Part shown: positions 1 through 11,707 of the stretch, piece after piece
How positions within the stretch are numbered: position 1 is the first letter of the stretch
Layout of the letters: each line of letters begins with the position of its first letter
Assembly (NCBI GenBank): GCA_944989445.1
Contig: CALYLW010000330.1
Coordinates: 92,501 to 156,500 of the forward strand
From: Ampullaceana balthica
Taxonomy: Eukaryota > Mollusca > Gastropoda > Lymnaeidae
DNA: 64,000 nucleotides
Direction: 5' to 3'
The notes under the pieces: generated by a model
Told to the model about the DNA's origin: nothing
What the model saw: the letters and a program-made list of their open reading frames with translations, nothing else
Database searches by the model: none
Made by a program: the position numbers and the translations under genes

Positions 1-45
1 ATGTTTACCCACAAGGGAACCAGATTTTGTGACAAAATGGAGTAT

Positions 46-836
46 AATATTAGAGAGGGAATTAAATCAGAATGGGATCCTAATATTAGAGAGGGAATCA
101 ACCCAGAATGGGATCCTAATATTAGAGAGGGAATCAACCCAGAATGGGATCCTAATATTAGAGAGGGAATCAACCCAGAATGGGATCCTAATATTAGAGA
201 GGGAATCAACCCAGAATGGGATCCTAATATTAGAGAGGGAATCAACCCAGAATGGGATCCTAATATTAGAGAGGGAATCAACCCAGAATGGGATCCTAAT
301 ATTAGAGAGGGAATCAACCCAGAATGGGATCCTAATATTAGAGAGGGAATCAACCCAGAATGGGATCCTAATCTTAGAGAGGGAATCAACCCAGAATGGG
401 ATCCTAATATTAGAGAGGGAATCAACCCAGAATGGGATCCTAATATTAGAGAGGGAATCAACCCAGAATGGGATCCTAATATTAGAGAGGGAATCAACCC
501 AGAATGGGATCCTAATATTAGAGAGGGAATCAACCCAGAATGGGATCCTAATATTAGAGAGGGAATCAACCCAGAATGGGATCCTAATATTAGAGAGGGA
601 ATCAACCCAGAATGGGATCCTAATATTAGAGAGGGAATCAACCCAGAATGGGATCCTAATATTAGAGAGGGAATCAACCCAGAATGGGATCCTAATATTA
701 GAGAGGGAATCAACCCAGAATGGGATCCTAATATTAGAGAGGGAATCAACCCAGAATGGGATCCTAATATTAGAGAGGGAATCAACCCAGAATGGGATCC
801 TAATATTAAGGAGGGAATCAACCCAGAATGGGATCC
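46..836. repeat. 36-bp tandem array, about 22 copies
   Basis: Near-perfect 36-bp units, each containing a GGATCC (BamHI) site and the string AGAGAGGGAATCAACCCAG. Only scattered point differences are seen (one unit has CTTAGA, the last has TTAAGG). Because 36 is a multiple of three, frames stay open on both strands and give a 12-residue repeat (NIREGINPEWDP). I see no splice signals or conserved domain, so I regard the array as non-coding. It abuts a LINE remnant that begins just after it. Confidence 0.95.
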
Positions 837-844
837 AACAATTC

Positions 845-2455
845 AATGAGATCTTACCGGGGATACTAGCAGAAAAAGTAAATTAACGGATGCCAAATTT
901 CATGAGGAAAACCTGGAACTTTTGGATCATGCCAACACTCTGCCTGGCACTTACATGATAGTAAGGGACATGAACCTTCATTTTGATCAACCTCAGAATC
1001 CCTCGACAGCAAAAATGTTGGAACTTTTGGATGTATTCAACATTCATCAACAAATTGATAAACCCGCACACAATCGAGGACATATTATTGATTGGGTATT
1101 GCACAGACCTGACGATTGCCTTGTCAAATCCGCAACCGTTACAGTTGAGCTGTCCTCGGATCATTTTTGTGTTATATGTGAACTTAGGGTGATTGCTCTC
1201 CTTCCACAAAATTATAGGAGTTTCGTAATCTACGGAGCATGAACCGCGACGCCTTCCAGCAAGATTTAAGTAAGTGTGGCGGTGGCCCCTGACCTCTGCC
1301 CGGCTTTGGATAAGCTGAATAGTTCACTACGCACTGTGCTGGACAGACCCCAAATGTCAAGTCAACACGGTCAGCTCCATGGTACTCATCAATAAAAAAT
1401 GAACTTCGACGCGCCAAGAAAGATCGGCGTACAGCTGAAAAGACGTGGTTGAAATCAAGACTCATCGTTCACAAGCAAATTTATTCCACTGCCAAGCGAC
1501 GTGTGACTAATATCGTACATAAAGCAAACACTTTGTACTATAGTAATAAAATACTCACAAGTAGTACAAGTAGGCAACTTTTTAATGTATGCAATAACCT
1601 CAGAGGGAGTGGTAAAGCTGTGGTCCTTCCCTCTGTATATCCGTTGCATCAGCAACCAGATATATTTTGTAATTTGTTTTACAAACAAAATTGCTGAAAC
1701 TAGGGCTGAGCTTGACAGAACGATGTTACCGCCACATAATGTATCTCCCTCTTTTGCTGTGAGGTCAAGATTTGACATGTTCCAGCCTGTTACGGAAAAT
1801 GAGGTCAAAGCTGTTATTCTAAAATCTAAACCAACGTCATGTTCTCTTGATCCAGTCCCCACTCCACTATTGGTTGAGTCATTAGATCACTTACTCCCAA
1901 CAATAAAATATATAGTAAATGAGAGTCTAACATCAGGTACTTTTCCAATCTTATGTAAATCTGCTGTAATAAAACCATTACTAAAAAAACAAGGTTTGGA
2001 TCAAAGCAATTTAAACAACTATCGACATGTGTTCAATATTTCATTTGTATCTAATGATACGAGCCGTCAGCTACGCTCTTCTGCAGACACGCGCATTCTC
2101 CATGTTCCTAAGACACGAACTAAAACATTTGGCGAAAGGTCATTCTCTTTTTGTGCAGCCAAACAATGGAATTCTCTAACACTCACATCCGTAGTATTTC
2201 ATCTACCAAGTCCTTCAAGACTGCACTTAAGACGCATCTTTTCAAAATTTATTCTCAAAATTAAAGAAAGAACATTTCTTTTTGATGATTAACGTAGCTT
2301 ATATGTATTGTACTGTCATTTATGTGGTTATTATGATAAGAATGTTATTTAAATTATTATATGTATGTTATTATCTCCATGTAAAGCGCCGTGAGCCCGG
2401 CTCCTTGCTGGGATACAGCGCTATGAAAATTATCAATTTATTATTATTTTTATAT
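845..2455 (+). pseudogene. L2/CR1-type LINE remnant with internal deletion
   Basis: Conceptual translation shows three LINE pieces in order. From about 860 to 1190 is an apurinic-type endonuclease C-terminal half, with MNLHFD, then a HNRGHIIDWVLHR segment and the SSDH motif. From about 1440 to 2030 is the linker and N-terminal RT region, ending in a LNNYR motif, across frameshifts. From about 2030 to 2290 is the extreme C-terminus (LRSSADTR, TKTFGERSFSF, AAKQWNSL). The catalytic RT core between LNNYR and LRSSADTR is missing. The 3' UTR to about 2455 carries GGGATACAGCGCTATGAAAA and an ATT-rich tail shared with other copies in this window. Non-functional. Confidence 0.85.
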
Positions 2456-2531
2456 ATAATCAACCTAAGAATGGATTTCGATGAGGGAAGAAGTTGACAG
2501 AATATAAATGTGCAATAGTTTTATACTAGTA

Positions 2532-2953
2532 CTAGGGCAGGCCACTGCAACCTTTTCAGCCGCAGTGGGCCCCGCACCTTGTACTATTGCTAGGGCAGGC
2601 CACTGCAACCTTTTCAGCCGCAGTGGGCCCCGCACCTTGTACTATTGCTAGGGCAGGCCACTGCAACCTTTTCAGCCGCAGTGGGCCCCGCACCTTGTAC
2701 TATTGCTAGGGCAGGCCACTGCAACCTTTTCAGCCGCAGTGGGCCCCGCACCTTGTACTATTGCTAGGGCAGGCCACTGCAACCTTTTCAGCCGCAGTGG
2801 GCCCCGCACCTTGTACTATTGCTAGGGCAGGCCACTGCAACCTTTTCAGCCGCAGTGGGCCCCGCAACTTGTTTTCTATTACAAAATCTTAATTTTCACG
2901 TATTATCCTTATTCTGAACCAGACTGGGACCCGCAATAGTTACGGCCGGCCCT
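2532..2953. repeat. 58-bp tandem array inside a short TIR-like element
   Basis: Six almost identical 58-bp units start at 2532, 2590, 2648, 2706, 2764 and 2822. Each holds an inverted repeat CCACTGC...GCAGTGG with a 13-nt loop. The left edge TAGGGCAGGCC is matched by an inverted GGCCGGCCCTA at about 2943-2953. The array may therefore be an expansion of the terminal part of a small DNA transposon. The segment from 2871 to 2942 is single-copy. Confidence 0.75.
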
Positions 2954-2958
2954 ATACT

Positions 2959-3320
2959 AGGGTATGCGATCCACCACAAAATGGAAACATACCGCGTTAT
3001 GGGATTGAACCCAAAATGTGATCACAACGAATAATGGAATCATACCGAAGAAAGGGTTCACATCACGAATGGGATCCAAATATGCAACGGGATCACACTG
3101 GAAAATGATACAAAACAACGTGATCCCATTATGGAATTTAATAATATTTGGATACGTGATCGCATCGAAGAATAATACTAAAGATATTAAATAGAAAAAG
3201 GATCCAATTATGCAACTGGATGACAACGGGTATATTATCCCGACGAAGTATGAAATCCTACAAGGGACGGGGGATTACGATCACGAATGGGATCCTGTTA
3301 TGTAACGGAATCATCCTGGT
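2959..3320. repeat. Degenerate GGGATC/ATGG-rich tandem repeats
   Basis: Short, strongly diverged motifs such as GGGATC followed by AATGG or CAACG recur every 15-20 bases, for example CGAATGGGATCC near 3067 and again near 3285. The composition recalls the 36-bp array at the window start, but no fixed unit length can be defined. No coding potential seen. Confidence 0.45.
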
Positions 3321-3504
3321 GTATGTTCTGTATTAGTTAGACGACTTTCGGGTAATCGATGGGTCAATTACTGTATTATTATTTTTAAAGAGTTTTAAAA
3401 AAAAATCTAAAAAGTAAAAAATATATGTTTGCTCATAATATCTAGCAGCAGTATTAGTTAAGAAATAAATATTTAAAAGAGTCAAAATCATCAAACGATT
3501 TATC

Positions 3505-3608
3505 AAAACACACAAACGCATAACACATATACATACACACATATACGAGCATGCACAAACACATAACACATACATACACACATACACGAGCATGCACACA
3601 CACAAATC
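3505..3608. repeat. CA-rich imperfect repeat
   Basis: Two copies of a roughly 50-bp CA-rich block (AACACATAACACATACATAC, then CGAGCATGCACA) lie side by side. They suggest a tandem duplication within simple sequence. Confidence 0.6.
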
Positions 3609-3847
3609 AATTGTTACTCATATGTAAATTATTGACACATCGGACATATGGTTTGAGATTACTGCAAAGTAGCACAGCATCAAAACTCCTCGAAGATATC
3701 GGATATCTTGGGGAAGATTCAAACTATTTTGTCACTTGTATCATAAAATGATATAAGAAGATTTTTTTGAGAATTTTTTAAGTGAGGAGAAAAAAAAATA
3801 CATTTGAAGGGTGATAAGCGAATAAATTATTGACATTTTTCTGTAAA

Positions 3848-5721
3848 GGGGCCGTCCATAAAGTACGTCACGCTCCGAGGGGGGGAGGGGGTCTAAGAAA
3901 GTGTGACACTTTGTGACAGGGGGGAGGGGGGTCAGGCCATGTGTGATGTCACACATTTATTTTTTAAATTATTTTTTTCTAATGTATTTATATTTTTTAG
4001 TAGAATTTAAATAGCTTTAAATACTTTAAAAATAATTTTCAAAATTTTTTTGAAAAATTAGAATTAGTTTTATGTCAAAATAGCATGAAATGCGTATCTC
4101 CTGAATGTGTTCTTCATAAATCTGAATTGGATGCAGCAGGACTAATATTACACACATAAGGATCAGGTATGGTTTGACAATCATGTTCGCACCAGCCAAT
4201 ACTTCACTCAAATTGTTAAATATCAGGATATGAAATGTTGCGACAAAGCACGAAGCTCATATTTCAACGTTTTACCTTCAAGATTCTTCCCCTCCTCCAA
4301 TCCCAATCAACCAAATAGTTGATGGACTCAAATTTCACTCAAAGCTTCAGAAAGATGCAGATTCTCATAAATGTCCTTCATTGATTGTAGCACAAACTCT
4401 CAAATTTGATGACATTATGCCAAGATCAACAGGAGTTTTCAAAGTACAACCATATGATTACCAGCTTATTTGATCTACTTTGCAAAGTAGGTCACTTTTA
4501 TTTAGCCTCACAAACAATTTTGAAGAAACATACAGGACAACACAGAGCTCGGGCTCAGGAGAATGTGCCCACCCAAACTGTTCCAGAATCAACTCAGATA
4601 AAAAGCATCCGTCCTTTGAAAATCACTTCTAGAAGGCAAAGAGAACCTATGGCAGTTATTGCCAGAAGAGAAAATGCACATACAGAGGCTGTTGAGTGGC
4701 TAGATGAGGACGAGTTGATCTGTCTGCAATTATCCTTCCAGGAAACGATGATAGTGAAAGAATGATGTCAGTCGTAAATATGGATGAAAACTTCATTTCA
4801 TCGTTGTAAGATGATGTCCAGTGAATATTTTTGAATGAAACATAATTCATAGGACCATAATAAACAGATTAAATAAAGCACAAGAGTTGGTCACATAATT
4901 TGTCAATCTAGTCTTTTTTTTTAAAAGTCAAATTATTGTTTGTTTTCTTTTTATTATTTAATCTCTGGGTGAGGTCAAGTTTCGCTAATCTACTTATTAT
5001 CCTGTGTCAATAGATTGCATAATCGGAAGATTATCTAAAACTTAACCTCACTCATTCTAAATGAAAAGTTAGCAGAGAAATTATGTGTATTATACAATTG
5101 TCAAGTGTAATTTTTGCAATTTTTCTTTTCAAATTTGATCTAGATTGAGTTACTATTTCATTGAATAACTGTAACAACTGTTGCCAATTAACTATTCTAC
5201 TATTAAAGTCATTTTAATAATATGATATTTCTTTTAAGTGGATTGCGGCTCCAGCTCCGGCAAATCCGGAATCCGGCTATTTAAAAAAAATCCGGCTCTG
5301 GATTCGACTCCGGCAGGTTTCACTTTATAAATCCGGCTGGCCGGTAGATTCCTAATTTATATATATATTCATAATGGCTCCGGCAAATCAGGAATCCGGC
5401 CATTTTAAGAAATCTGATTTCGGCGCCAGCCGGATTTCACTTCATAAATCCGGCCAAATTCAGCTCCGGCCGGATTTCAAAATTTTGAATCTGGTACATC
5501 CCTACTTTTAATTGGAAAGTTTATATTTTAATACAGTTTAATGGTGAAGTGTAATTTAAGTATTAAATTAAACATTTTAATTAGGTGTTAGTTAAAAAAA
5601 ATTTGAAAGTGTGACGTACTTTAGGGGGGGGGGTCAAGAGATTTGTGACAGTTTGTGACAGGGGGGGGAGGGGGGGTCAAAAATGGTCAAAAATAGCGTG
5701 ACATACTTTATGGACGGCCCC
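3848..5721. mobile_element. 1.9 kb DNA transposon with GGGGCCGTCCATAAAGTACG TIRs
   Basis: The left end GGGGCCGTCCATAAAGTACG is matched in inverted orientation at the right end (ACTTTATGGACGGCCCC). Both ends carry sub-terminal G-runs with GTGACA motifs (TTGTGACAGGGG). Two shorter relatives lie at 20715-21294 and 35647-36076. The interior (about 4240-4850) is less AT-rich and has a 119-codon open frame at 4406-4765 with no domain I recognise, possibly a decayed transposase fragment. A second element is nested at 5235-5504. The superfamily cannot be assigned by eye and the target duplication is unclear. Confidence 0.75.
5235..5504. mobile_element. Nested small TIR element rich in TCCGGC motifs
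   Basis: The core repeats AATCCGGC/CTCCGGC on both strands, and the right end reads GGTACATCCCTA. Its inverse, TAGGGATGTACC, resembles a common hAT-type terminus. It lies inside the 1.9 kb TIR element, so it inserted later. The left boundary is approximate. Confidence 0.5.
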
Positions 5722-5950
5722 AAATTATAAAATTTTGATTTTGAATTATTTATAACAATTAGTTAATAATTATTTTAGAAAAAAAAACTTAGATTTGAGA
5801 TTATCTTTGCTCGGTCACACAAACGCACAGATCTCTAAATATGCAATAATAATGTTAATAATAGTCTGAATTAGAAGCCACGCGAAGGTTACTTTAAGTT
5901 TTTAATTAGAATTGATGTTAGCCTCGTTCGCTCGTTGGTATGCCACAGAT

Positions 5951-6138
5951 CAGTGCTTCTCAAACTTTTTAGTATGGCGGACCGGCAGGAATTTTTCTAT
6001 TGCACCAGGGAACCGGTGAACTATTTTCCCTGTACTGACGTGGTAGCGAAATGTACTTTCTTGGTAACTTCTGCGGACCGGCATCGGATGCCCCACGGAC
6101 CGGCACCGGTCCGCGGACCACCACTTTGAGAAGCACTG
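5951..6138. mobile_element. 188-bp hAT-type MITE
   Basis: TIRs are CAGTGCTTCTCAAAC at the left and TTTGAGAAGCACTG at the right. The flanks CCACAGAT and CTATAGAT match at six of eight positions, differing only by C/T changes, as expected for a decayed 8-bp hAT target duplication. The interior has repeated GGACCGGC motifs. Non-autonomous. Confidence 0.8.
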
Positions 6139-6721
6139 CTATAGATGACGTGAAGTATCATCACAAAACGTTAAAATGATATTTCCACGGGGAAAAGTCT
6201 CATAAGCTTTAGCCACGGGGTTCCCCCCAACCCTACCCCAAATATGCTTAAAGGTTAGTAAACATAAAAAATGTCTTTATAAAAGTTGTGAAATCTACTT
6301 CTGTCCCCTTGGCATTTAGTCACCAAAACAAATGACCCTGATGTTTTAACGATGGACCAAGAAAAGAAATGAAACACGACTGGCCAAGGAGGTTGGTGCC
6401 ATTTCTACAAATAGTGCAATGTCGTCATCACGCAACAGTCTGGGCACCTCTGAGGCAATTGTTAGTTTGGAAAGAAGGAATACAGAGGAATGTCTAGGAG
6501 AAGAGTGGGAATATCATTGACCATATCATGAATGACGTGGGTGGGGGATAAAATGTGGAAGTGGATTGAAAGTGGATGAGATGTGGATGTGAAAGTTATG
6601 TGTGGATTTGGATAGGAATATGGATGTGGATCGGATGTGGATATACGATGGAGCCTGGAAGCCGTTGTTTCTAGCAAACATTTCAAAGATTAACAAACCA
6701 ATGTACTAGAAACATAGTAAC

Positions 6722-7067
6722 GGAGACAGATGATAGCAGATATTGTTGTAAGCTAGGTATGAAGATAGATAATGGTATTAACGCTTGTAATAATATACAC
6801 ATGGAGACAGATGATAGCAGATATTGTTGTAAGCTAGGTATGAAGATAGATAATGGTATTAACGCTTGTAATAATATACACATGGAGATAGATGATAGCA
6901 GATATTGCTGTGAGCTAGGTATGAAGATAGATAATGGTATTAACGCTTGTAATAATATACACATGGAGATAGATGATAGCAGATATTGCTGTGAGCTAGG
7001 TATGAAGATAGATAATGGTATTAACGCTTGTAATAATATACACATGGAGATAGATGATAAGACGCGC
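6722..7067. repeat. 81-bp tandem array, about 4 copies
   Basis: Units start at 6722, 6803, 6884 and 6965, with a partial one at 7046. They share GATGATAGCAGATATTG and GGTATTAACGCTTGTAATAA. The 81-bp period keeps frames open on both strands, and no other coding evidence is seen. Confidence 0.9.
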
Positions 7068-7412
7068 AAACTAACAGAGATTTTTAAAAAAATATAAAAA
7101 ATACCTTTTTTTAAACACCATGAGAGACCAAATCCCCAGATTTCATTTATAAATAATATATTTTAACAAATATTTTTTTCTGGTTTCTTTTCATAAATGA
7201 AAATCCTTACATCTAATCCCTTCCCCCTCCCCTCCTCTACCCATGCCCACATTCCCCCATTAGATATATCTACGCGCCTTCCTTCACTTATCTTAGGCCA
7301 CGCCCAGCAGAGAGTAATTAGGCCTGCCATGTAGAAAAACGTAATTGTCAAGTAATGTAGAATTTAGAGCATAGAGGATAGAGAAACGATAACTAGGGTA
7401 GCGACAGCATGG

Positions 7413-8231
7413 GGTAGACGGTGCATCTGATTGTATGATAGGTAGATGGTGTATCTGGTAGTATTATGGGTAGATGGTGTATCTGGTAGTATGATGGGTA
7501 GCTGGTGTATCTGGTAGTATGATGGGTAGCTGGTGTATCTGGTAGTATGATGGGTAGCTGGTGTATCTGCTGGTATAATGGGTAGATGGTGTATCTGCTG
7601 GTATAATGGGTAGATGGTGTATCTGATTGTATGATGGGTAGATGGTGCATCTGCTGGTATGATGGGTAGATGGTGCATCTGCTGGTATGATGGGTAGATG
7701 GTGTATCTGCTGGTATGATGGGTAGATGGTTTATCTGATTGTATGATGGGTAGCTGGTGAACCTGCTGGTATGATGGGTAGATGGTGTATCTGCTGGTAT
7801 GATGGGTAGATGGTGTATCTGCTGGTATGATGGGTAGATGGTGAACCTGCTGGTATGACGGGTAGATGGTGTATCTGCTGGTATGATGGGTAGATTGTGT
7901 ATCTGATTGTATGATGGGTAGATGGTGTATCTGATTGTATGATGGGTAGATGGTGTATCTGATTGTATGATGGGTAGATGGTGTATCTGCTGGTGTGATG
8001 GGTAGATGGTGTATCTAATTTTATGATGGGTAGGCGGGGCATCTGCTGGTATGACGGGTAGATGGTGTATCTGTTGGTATGATGGGTAGATGGTGTATCT
8101 GCTGGTATGATGGGTAGATGGTGTATCTGCTGGTATGATTGGTAGATGGTGTATCTAATTGTATGATGGGTAGATGGTGAACCTGCTGGTATGATGGGTA
8201 GATGGTGAACCTGCTGGTATGATGGGTAGAT
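7413..8231. repeat. 28-bp minisatellite, about 29 copies
   Basis: The unit reads roughly TAGATGGTGTATCTGCTGG followed by TATGATGGG, with alternating variants (TCTGATTG, ACCTGCTGG). The variation is patchy, as expected of local unit-by-unit amplification. Confidence 0.9.
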
Positions 8232-8236
8232 GCTGT

Positions 8237-8390
8237 AGTTTGTAAAGATGCTTTCAGTGTATCTTGAAAACGTTTGGAAAGATGCTATAAGTGTGTCTTG
8301 AAAACGTTTGGAAAGATGCTATAAGTGTGTCTTGAAAACGTTTGTGAATATGCTTTCAGTGTGTCTTGAAAACGTTTGTAAAGATTCTTT
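8237..8390. repeat. 34-bp tandem repeat, 4-5 copies
   Basis: Units recur at 8271, 8305, 8339 and 8373 with the shared core TGTCTTGAAAACGTTTG. The array directly follows the 28-bp minisatellite. Confidence 0.85.
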
Positions 8391-9020
8391 CCTCTGGCCT
8401 CCAGCAGGCCGCCCGCCATGTTTGAGTTGACCATACGTAAAGACATCTTTTAGGTTATCTGACATCATCGGAAAATGGTCGCCAAACGAAGTCGGCGATG
8501 CATTAAGGAGGTAGTTAGGTTAACGCGACCTGTATGCGAGAATTTGTCAAGAAACATCAGGGCATGAAGCCTTAGATATCGGATATACGATATCCTATCA
8601 AAATATAAAATAAATCTATGGCATTAGAGAAACACTAGACATATTGAAAAGTTCTCTTTGTATTTATCCGGGATAGTTAAAGTTGGAGAAGGGGATTACG
8701 ATATCAGGCGAGCCAAACATAATACAGCGAAATGAACGTCGAGACAAAATTTTCAAACTAATTTATGATTCTAGGATATCATGAACACAGACAAATTTGT
8801 TTTTAAAAAAAATCACAAACAAGACAAAATAAATAAACACCTGAAAGGTGAGCTAAACAAAATAATAAATGAGGTGAAAAATTCCAGTCACTAGTGTTTG
8901 CTTATGCTGTAGTAGATTCTCAAAGTACCAATCCTGAGGACACGAGAAGATAGACTTAGACAGTTAACATACAGGACCTGAGTTCTTTAGGACATACGGG
9001 AATGAAGGTCCTGTTTTTGT
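8391..9020. other. Unassigned intergenic sequence
   Basis: AT-rich single-copy-looking sequence. I see no open frame of note, RNA gene or element boundary. Confidence 0.5.
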
Positions 9021-9245
9021 TTGTGTAAGTTTGTGTTTTTTGTTTTTGTTTTTTTGTTGTCGTTGTTGTTGTTGTTTTTTTTTGGTTCAGAAAACAAAAA
9101 CAAAATTATTTTATATTTAAATTATGAATTAGGAAATAATTACATTTTCGTTTTAAAATTGCTATGCGCGGGGGGGGGGAGGGGGGAGAGAAGGAATTGT
9201 TGTTTTTTTTTGGGGGGGGGGAGGTTGGATTCGGGGGGGGGTGAA
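9021..9245. repeat. Low-complexity T/GTT and poly-G tracts
   Basis: A T/GTT-rich stretch (9021-9090) is followed by several runs of eight or more G between 9171 and 9241, interrupted by A, GAGAG and T-runs. The G-runs on the + strand could form quadruplexes. Assembly or read errors are also likely here. Confidence 0.7.
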
Positions 9246-10107
9246 CTTGTATCAGTTCAAATATTTATTTAAATTAAATATGACATATTGTTGACACATA
9301 CAACCTATCTCAATCGTATGGTTACCAACAGTCTATAAGTAAACATATAAATAGTGTTCCATGGTGTTGGTGTAAATCTGAGAGCCATTTTAAAATATTT
9401 TTTTTCTCCAAAATTTTAAGAGCTGCATTGAAGCACCAGGGGTCATTAACCTGGCTTGGAAATCTTCCAGTAATACTTGTAACATATCTTTCATAAATTG
9501 TACATAGGCCGCTGTGTGAACACAGGAGAGCCGCATGCAACTCGCGAGCCTCGGTTTGGCCACCGTTGGTGTTAATTACTAATTTAATGATGTTTGTGTA
9601 GATTTTGGATATGTTTATTACCATGGCGTCTATTTGTTTATATAAACACACATACTTAAGGGACACGTTTTTTTTTAAACATGAAAGAAATTTGTTTCTG
9701 TTAAATTAAATTATGTGAGATACCCGTCGCAAAAACATAAATAAAAGAAAAATTAATTCGAAATAGAGTCAACGCTCGTGTATCAGTGGCTTGCGTACAC
9801 ATACTGAGAACCACTGTGGTTATCGCCACAACAAATATTAATAAACCGTGTATGAACTATAAATTACCAAACGCCGGACGGCACATGGCGGCAGATCAAA
9901 ACAAAAGTGAGAGACGCTGTAAATATCCGGCACGTTCGAGATGTTTACAACGAAATTTAATTACGGTTTCGAGAGTTCTCGCTCCTCACTTGACGTCTAT
10001 TACTATCAGTTCAAGTGCGCCTCCATATTTCAGCCGTAGTTGCGAATTTTAATAAGGTTCCAATCTATCAACATTTTTCACCAATGTTTCCGTGTGACTT
10101 TCAGGTA
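9246..10107. other. Unassigned intergenic sequence
   Basis: A 114-codon minus-strand open frame at 9322-9666 has no recognisable motif and no splice context. Nothing else is supported. Confidence 0.4.
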
Positions 10108-10389
10108 GTCTCAAACGACGGCTACGGGGCATGGACTCGAGCAGAGGTGCTCAAACTATCCCAGTTGACCTGGTGGCGTATGAGGACTGAACACTGTCCC
10201 ACACCGAGCTACCTGCACAGGTTTGACACGAGAAGGTATATCGGCTGTCGTTTGTGTGGCAACTCTTGGGAGTCGGTCGAGCACCTGCTGGTAGAGTGCC
10301 TCGAGCTGGCGGGGGGGATTTTGGATGGCGAAACCCCGATATCTGTGGAAAAGTATCTTTATGGCGATGCCCGCATGATGAGGCGATAA
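10108..10389 (+). pseudogene. LINE C-terminal zinc-knuckle fragment
   Basis: The translation contains the typical end of a non-LTR retrotransposon polyprotein: LSQLTWWRMRTEHC, PSYLHRF and a CCHC knuckle C-x2-C-x7-H-x4-C (CRLCGNSWESVEHLLVEC). It is 5'-truncated with no RT domain upstream. Its C-terminus is unlike the L2-type elements elsewhere in the window, so it is from a different LINE clade. The frame closes at 10389 and probable 3' UTR follows. Confidence 0.7.
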
Positions 10390-10607
10390 ATTGAGCCGGG
10401 TCCTAAGAGCGTAAATCTTGACCCCAATTGAGAATCCCACATATTAAGTACTACCCAAGACACGATTTGAGCAGTTGGCCGAATATGTTACGACTTTGAT
10501 ATATAGTAAAAAAAAATCTATTGAGCGGAGGGCCAGTCCGAATCCTTTCTGAGAAGAAAGTTGACCTGAGAGTCTGAACTTGTTTCCGCATTACCATAAC
10601 TTGTGTC

Positions 10608-10793
10608 CAATGTTCCCTTTAACCTGATCGGCTGTGCGGACGCGCAGACATCTAACCGACGCCGCGCAGGTGTTTTGAATTACCGCGCAGCAAATTTTGG
10701 AAAATATTTATTTAAAAAATGGATGCTTTGCAACATTGCACATGGGGTTTTTTTACGTTGCACACGGATCAGTGAATCTTAGAGGGAACATTG
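10608..10793. mobile_element. 186-bp hAT-type MITE (CAATGTTCCC TIRs)
   Basis: The left end CAATGTTCCCTTTAA is inverted at the right end as TTAGAGGGAACATTG. The flanks CTTGTGTC and CTTGTGAA agree at six of eight bases, consistent with a worn 8-bp duplication. It interrupts a short direct repeat containing GCATTACCATAACT. The GC-rich interior has GCGCAG motifs. Confidence 0.75.
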
Positions 10794-11385
10794 CTTGTGA
10801 ACGCATTACCATAACTAGTGACCGCATTACCTTACCTTGTGACCAAGGTACGCGGCTGGGCAGATATCTGTCCGTAAAATAATCTGAAGGAAGTAAACGG
10901 TTTTGACTCATACAAATATTTAAACCACCATTTCCAACTCGTAAATGGAAAATATTTCTTCCCTACCGTAAACAGTATAAATAGTATTAAATAGTATAAA
11001 TAGTATAAATAGTACTAACACGGCTCTATATCTTTGCCAGGAACATTTCTATTTCGTGCACATTTAATTAAAAAATCTACCTGCTGTTTCAAGGGCCCAC
11101 AAACTTCTAAGCGTGACACGACTTGAATATTTCCACTATTTATGACTCTTATTTCATTCAGCTATTTCAAAAGTCCACCAACATAGATCAATATAACATA
11201 AATCAAAACATTTTTTAATGACTTTGCTTTAAACAAATTGAAGTTGAGGGTTAGGTAAGTCGTGCCTCCAGTTCCATTATTTTTGTTGTGTTAAGATTAG
11301 ATTAAATAGATCGTTGAAATACTTGTCAATAAAGTTGAAAAAAAATGTATTCCACCTTAATGGAGAAATGCGTTCATTGAATATT
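10794..11385. other. Unassigned intergenic sequence
   Basis: Contains repeats of GCATTACC near 10800-10840 and of TAAATAGTAT near 10975-11015. No gene signal seen. Confidence 0.5.
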
Positions 11386-11707
11386 TAACAAAAATTCCCA
11401 ACATTGTAATACACATTCCCAACATTGTATAAAAAATTTCCCAACATTGTATAAAAAATTCCCAATATTATAACACAAATTCCTAACATTGTATAAAAAA
11501 TTCCCAACATTATAACACAAATTCCCAACATTGTATAAAAAATTCCCAACATTATAACACAAATTCCTAACATTGTATAAAAAATTCCCAAAATTATAAC
11601 ACAAATTCCCAACATTGTATAAAAAATTCCCAACATTATAACACAAATTCCCACAACATTGTATAAAAAATTCCCAACATTATAACACAAATTCCCAACA
11701 TTGTAAC
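11386..11707. repeat. 42-bp tandem array with 21-bp half-units
   Basis: Alternating half-units ATTCCCAACATTGTATAAAA and ATTCCCAACATTATAACACA give a composite 42-bp period over about 7.5 copies. One unit has a CA insertion near 11653. Confidence 0.9.

Noticed and set aside
46..836. CRISPR-like regular 36-bp repeats
   Set aside because: There are no unique spacers between units; it is a head-to-tail tandem array in an intron-bearing eukaryotic sequence.
1..849. Open frame of 282 codons with a 12-residue repeat
   Set aside because: It is a consequence of a 36-bp period being divisible by three; two other frames are open over the same array and no domain or splice signal supports a gene.
9322..9666. 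114-codon minus-strand frame
   Set aside because: No recognisable motif, no splice sites and AT-rich context; likely chance.
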